DNA from: Thalassobium sp.
GTDB lineage: Bacteria; Pseudomonadota; Gammaproteobacteria; Pseudomonadales; Oceanobacteraceae
DNA: 64,000 nucleotides
Assembly (NCBI GenBank): GCA_002733205.1
Contig: NVUW01000004.1
Location: 62,001-126,000, forward strand
Reading direction: 5' to 3'
Below, piece by piece: positions 62,544 to 64,000 of this stretch. The position numbers and the translations under genes were made by a program. Within the stretch, counting starts at the first letter, position 1. Each line of letters begins with the position of its first letter. A model generated the notes under the pieces. That model searched no databases, had not been told where the DNA came from, and was given only the letters and a program-made list of their open reading frames with translations.

Positions 62544-64000
62544 ATGGATATCAGCCGCCGTAAATTTCTATCCCGCACCGGCGCCGGCGTTGCCGGTATG
62601 GGAGCCCTGAGTCAGTCCGGTCTGAGCATGGCGATGAGCAGCCCGACGCCAATTGAAGCCAATGATCCCGGCCACTTTAACTACGGCGTTGCCAGTGGCG
62701 ACCCGCGCGCCGACCGTGTCATCCTCTGGACTCACTTTCTGCCAGAAGTAAATATGCCGCTGACCGTCAGCTGGAAAGTCGCGCTGGATGAAAATATGAC
62801 TCAGGTGGTACGCAACGGCGACTTCCGCACCGACGCCAGCCGCGACTTCACCGTTAAAGTCGATGCCGACGGCCTGCAGCCCGGCACCATCTATTTCTAC
62901 CAGTTCAGTGCCCTGGGCAAAGATTCCGAAATCGGCCGTACCCGCACCGCCCCGGAAGGCGATATCGACAGCGCCCGTTTTGCCGTGGTGTCCTGCTCCA
63001 GCTACCCGCACGGTTACTTTAATGTGTACCGCGCGCTGGCCAACCGCGACGATCTGGATGCCGTCATTCACCTCGGCGACTATATCTACGAATATGGCCA
63101 GGACGAATACGGCGAACTGCTGCTGCGCGAAAAACGTGCGCTGGCTCCGGCTCATGAAATTGTCAGCCTGTCCGATTACCGCCGCCGCCACGCCATGTAC
63201 AAACTGGACGAAGATTTAAAAGCCGCCCACCAGCGTCATCCGTTTATCACCGTCTGGGATGACCACGAATTTGCCAACGATTCCAACGCTTACGGTGCCG
63301 AAAACCACAACGATGGCGAAGGTGACTGGAACGAGCGTAAAGCCGCGGCCAAACAAGCCTATTTTGAATGGATGCCGATTCGCGAAAACAGCAACGGCAG
63401 CATCAGCCGCAACCTGCGCTACGGCGATCTGCTTGATTTGCTGATGCTCGATACCCGCATCGAAGGCCGTGACGAAGCACCAGAAGGCAGCGATAAACAA
63501 CGCGAAGCCAAAGACGAAAACCGCACCCTGCTTGGTTTTGAGCAGGAAGCCTGGCTGCATCAGCAGTTACAGAGCAGCAGCGCACGCTGGAAGATTGTCG
63601 GTCAGCAGGTGATGATGGCGCAGCGTTACTTTATTAACCTGCCGGATCACTTTGGCGGCGGCGCGTCTCTCTGGCTCGACAGCTGGGACGGCTACAGCGC
63701 TACCCGCGACCGCTTACTGGCGCTGCTGCGTAACGAACAGATTGATAACGTGGTGATTCTCACCGGCGATGTGCTCAGCTCCTTTGCCGCCGACCTGAGC
63801 GATAACCCTTACGACCGCAATAACTACAACCGTCACAACGGTGACGGTTCGCTGGCGGTGGAATTTGTTTGTCCGTCGGTCACCTCTCCGGGCTTCCCGC
63901 CGGTGATTGCCGAAGCCGGCGCACAGACCATTATGGATGCCAGCCCGCACATTAAATTTGCCGAACTGCGCCAGCATGGGTTTATCCTGCTGAGCGCCAG
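62544..64000 (+). CDS. phoD: PhoD-family alkaline phosphatase/phosphodiesterase (3' end outside window)
   Basis: 485 residues are seen; the gene runs off the window. The Tat signal is SRRKFLSRTG (residues 4-13) with a hydrophobic stretch after it, so the folded enzyme is exported. Metal-binding motifs are HLGDYIYEYG and WDDHEFANDS, with LMLDTRIEGRD and LTGDVLSSF further on, the PhoD pattern. It releases phosphate from mono- and diesters and is Fe/Ca-dependent in studied members. AAGGAG is 6 bases before ATG 62544, and a candidate Pho box lies about 95 bp upstream. Confidence 0.93.
   Translation, partial: MDISRRKFLSRTGAGVAGMGALSQSGLSMAMSSPTPIEANDPGHFNYGVASGDPRADRVILWTHFLPEVNMPLTVSWKVALDENMTQVVRNGDFRTDASRDFTVKVDADGLQPGTIYFYQFSALGKDSEIGRTRTAPEGDIDSARFAVVSCSSYPHGYFNVYRALANRDDLDAVIHLGDYIYEYGQDEYGELLLREKRALAPAHEIVSLSDYRRRHAMYKLDEDLKAAHQRHPFITVWDDHEFANDSNAYGAENHNDGEGDWNERKAAAKQAYFEWMPIRENSNGSISRNLRYGDLLDLLMLDTRIEGRDEAPEGSDKQREAKDENRTLLGFEQEAWLHQQLQSSSARWKIVGQQVMMAQRYFINLPDHFGGGASLWLDSWDGYSATRDRLLALLRNEQIDNVVILTGDVLSSFAADLSDNPYDRNNYNRHNGDGSLAVEFVCPSVTSPGFPPVIAEAGAQTIMDASPHIKFAELRQHGFILLSA

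Noticed and set aside
1-64000. CRISPR array, rRNA genes, complete insertion sequence or prophage
   Set aside because: No regularly spaced repeats, rRNA-like sequence, transposase-competent gene or phage structural gene was seen.

Overview
The window reads as chromosome of a free-living gammaproteobacterium. Support comes from elongation factor P with Arg32 in a KSGRN context next to its rhamnosyltransferase EarP (a Pseudomonas/Oceanospirillales-type pairing), homodimeric-type AceE with a two-lipoyl AceF, AmpG, YajQ, several chemoreceptors and a B12-riboswitch-controlled BtuB. A marine Oceanospirillales/Pseudomonadales relative is my best guess; I cannot name the genus.

Layout. 1-4123: tail of a VWA-type protein gene, an unknown helical protein, a PaaK-like adenylate-forming enzyme, a PnuC-type transporter and a NadR-type enzyme, all overlapping in one operon. 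A 278-bp MITE (18-bp inverted repeats, TTAA duplication) sits in the last codons of the NadR gene. 4347-6560: a chemoreceptor fragment, a tRNA/tmRNA 3'-end-like attachment sequence with a terminator, then an intact chemoreceptor. The island-like stretch probably ends at about 5133. 6873-9103: a stand-alone class III cyclase, an outer-membrane phospholipase A and a chimeric pseudogene made of an efp 3' end joined to a chemoreceptor tail.

9131-18516 (minus strand): five genes encoding two transglutaminase-fold proteins (one fused to DUF2126), two circularly permuted ATP-grasp domains and two alpha-E domains, one ATP-grasp and alpha-E pair being fused. No proteasome-like Anbu gene is present. 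This is the best candidate for a poorly described peptide ligase/peptidase system. It lies between direct copies of the efp 3' end (8611-8717 and 18917-19022). 18972-22224: efp, earP, a periplasmic solute-binding protein and a STAS-like protein.

22392-28757: a photobiology and stress block: a 14-bp inverted repeat ending on the start codon of an iron-sulphur (6-4) photolyase, a DUF2256 zinc-ribbon protein, a Cry-DASH and a third photolyase/cryptochrome, followed by a ZIP metal transporter and Dps. 28785-30040: a thioredoxin-like protein and an ArsP/YraQ-type permease.

Cobalamin genes are scattered over 30 kb: cbiB-cobD-btuF and divergent cobQ (30199-34773), cobU-cobT-cobC-cobS (41224-38138), riboswitch-btuB-beta-propeller lipoprotein-PduO-type adenosyltransferase (50227-54278) and a CobO-type adenosyltransferase (60952-61566). 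Together they import corrinoids and complete the coenzyme from cobyrinic acid diamide onward. No ring-building gene and no BtuC/BtuD gene is in the window. The lipoprotein beside BtuB may be a functional counterpart of Bacteroides BtuG.

Between these are a globin, TetR/HD and LysE genes, PilZ, fructokinase-like Mak, MerR with its target oxidoreductase, AmpG-YajQ, a catalytically dead REP-associated transposase-like protein with a DnaA-like tail, ketopantoate reductase, an orphan PAS histidine kinase, a second large chemoreceptor, aceE-aceF, a pirin, and the start of a Tat-exported PhoD phosphatase behind a candidate Pho box.
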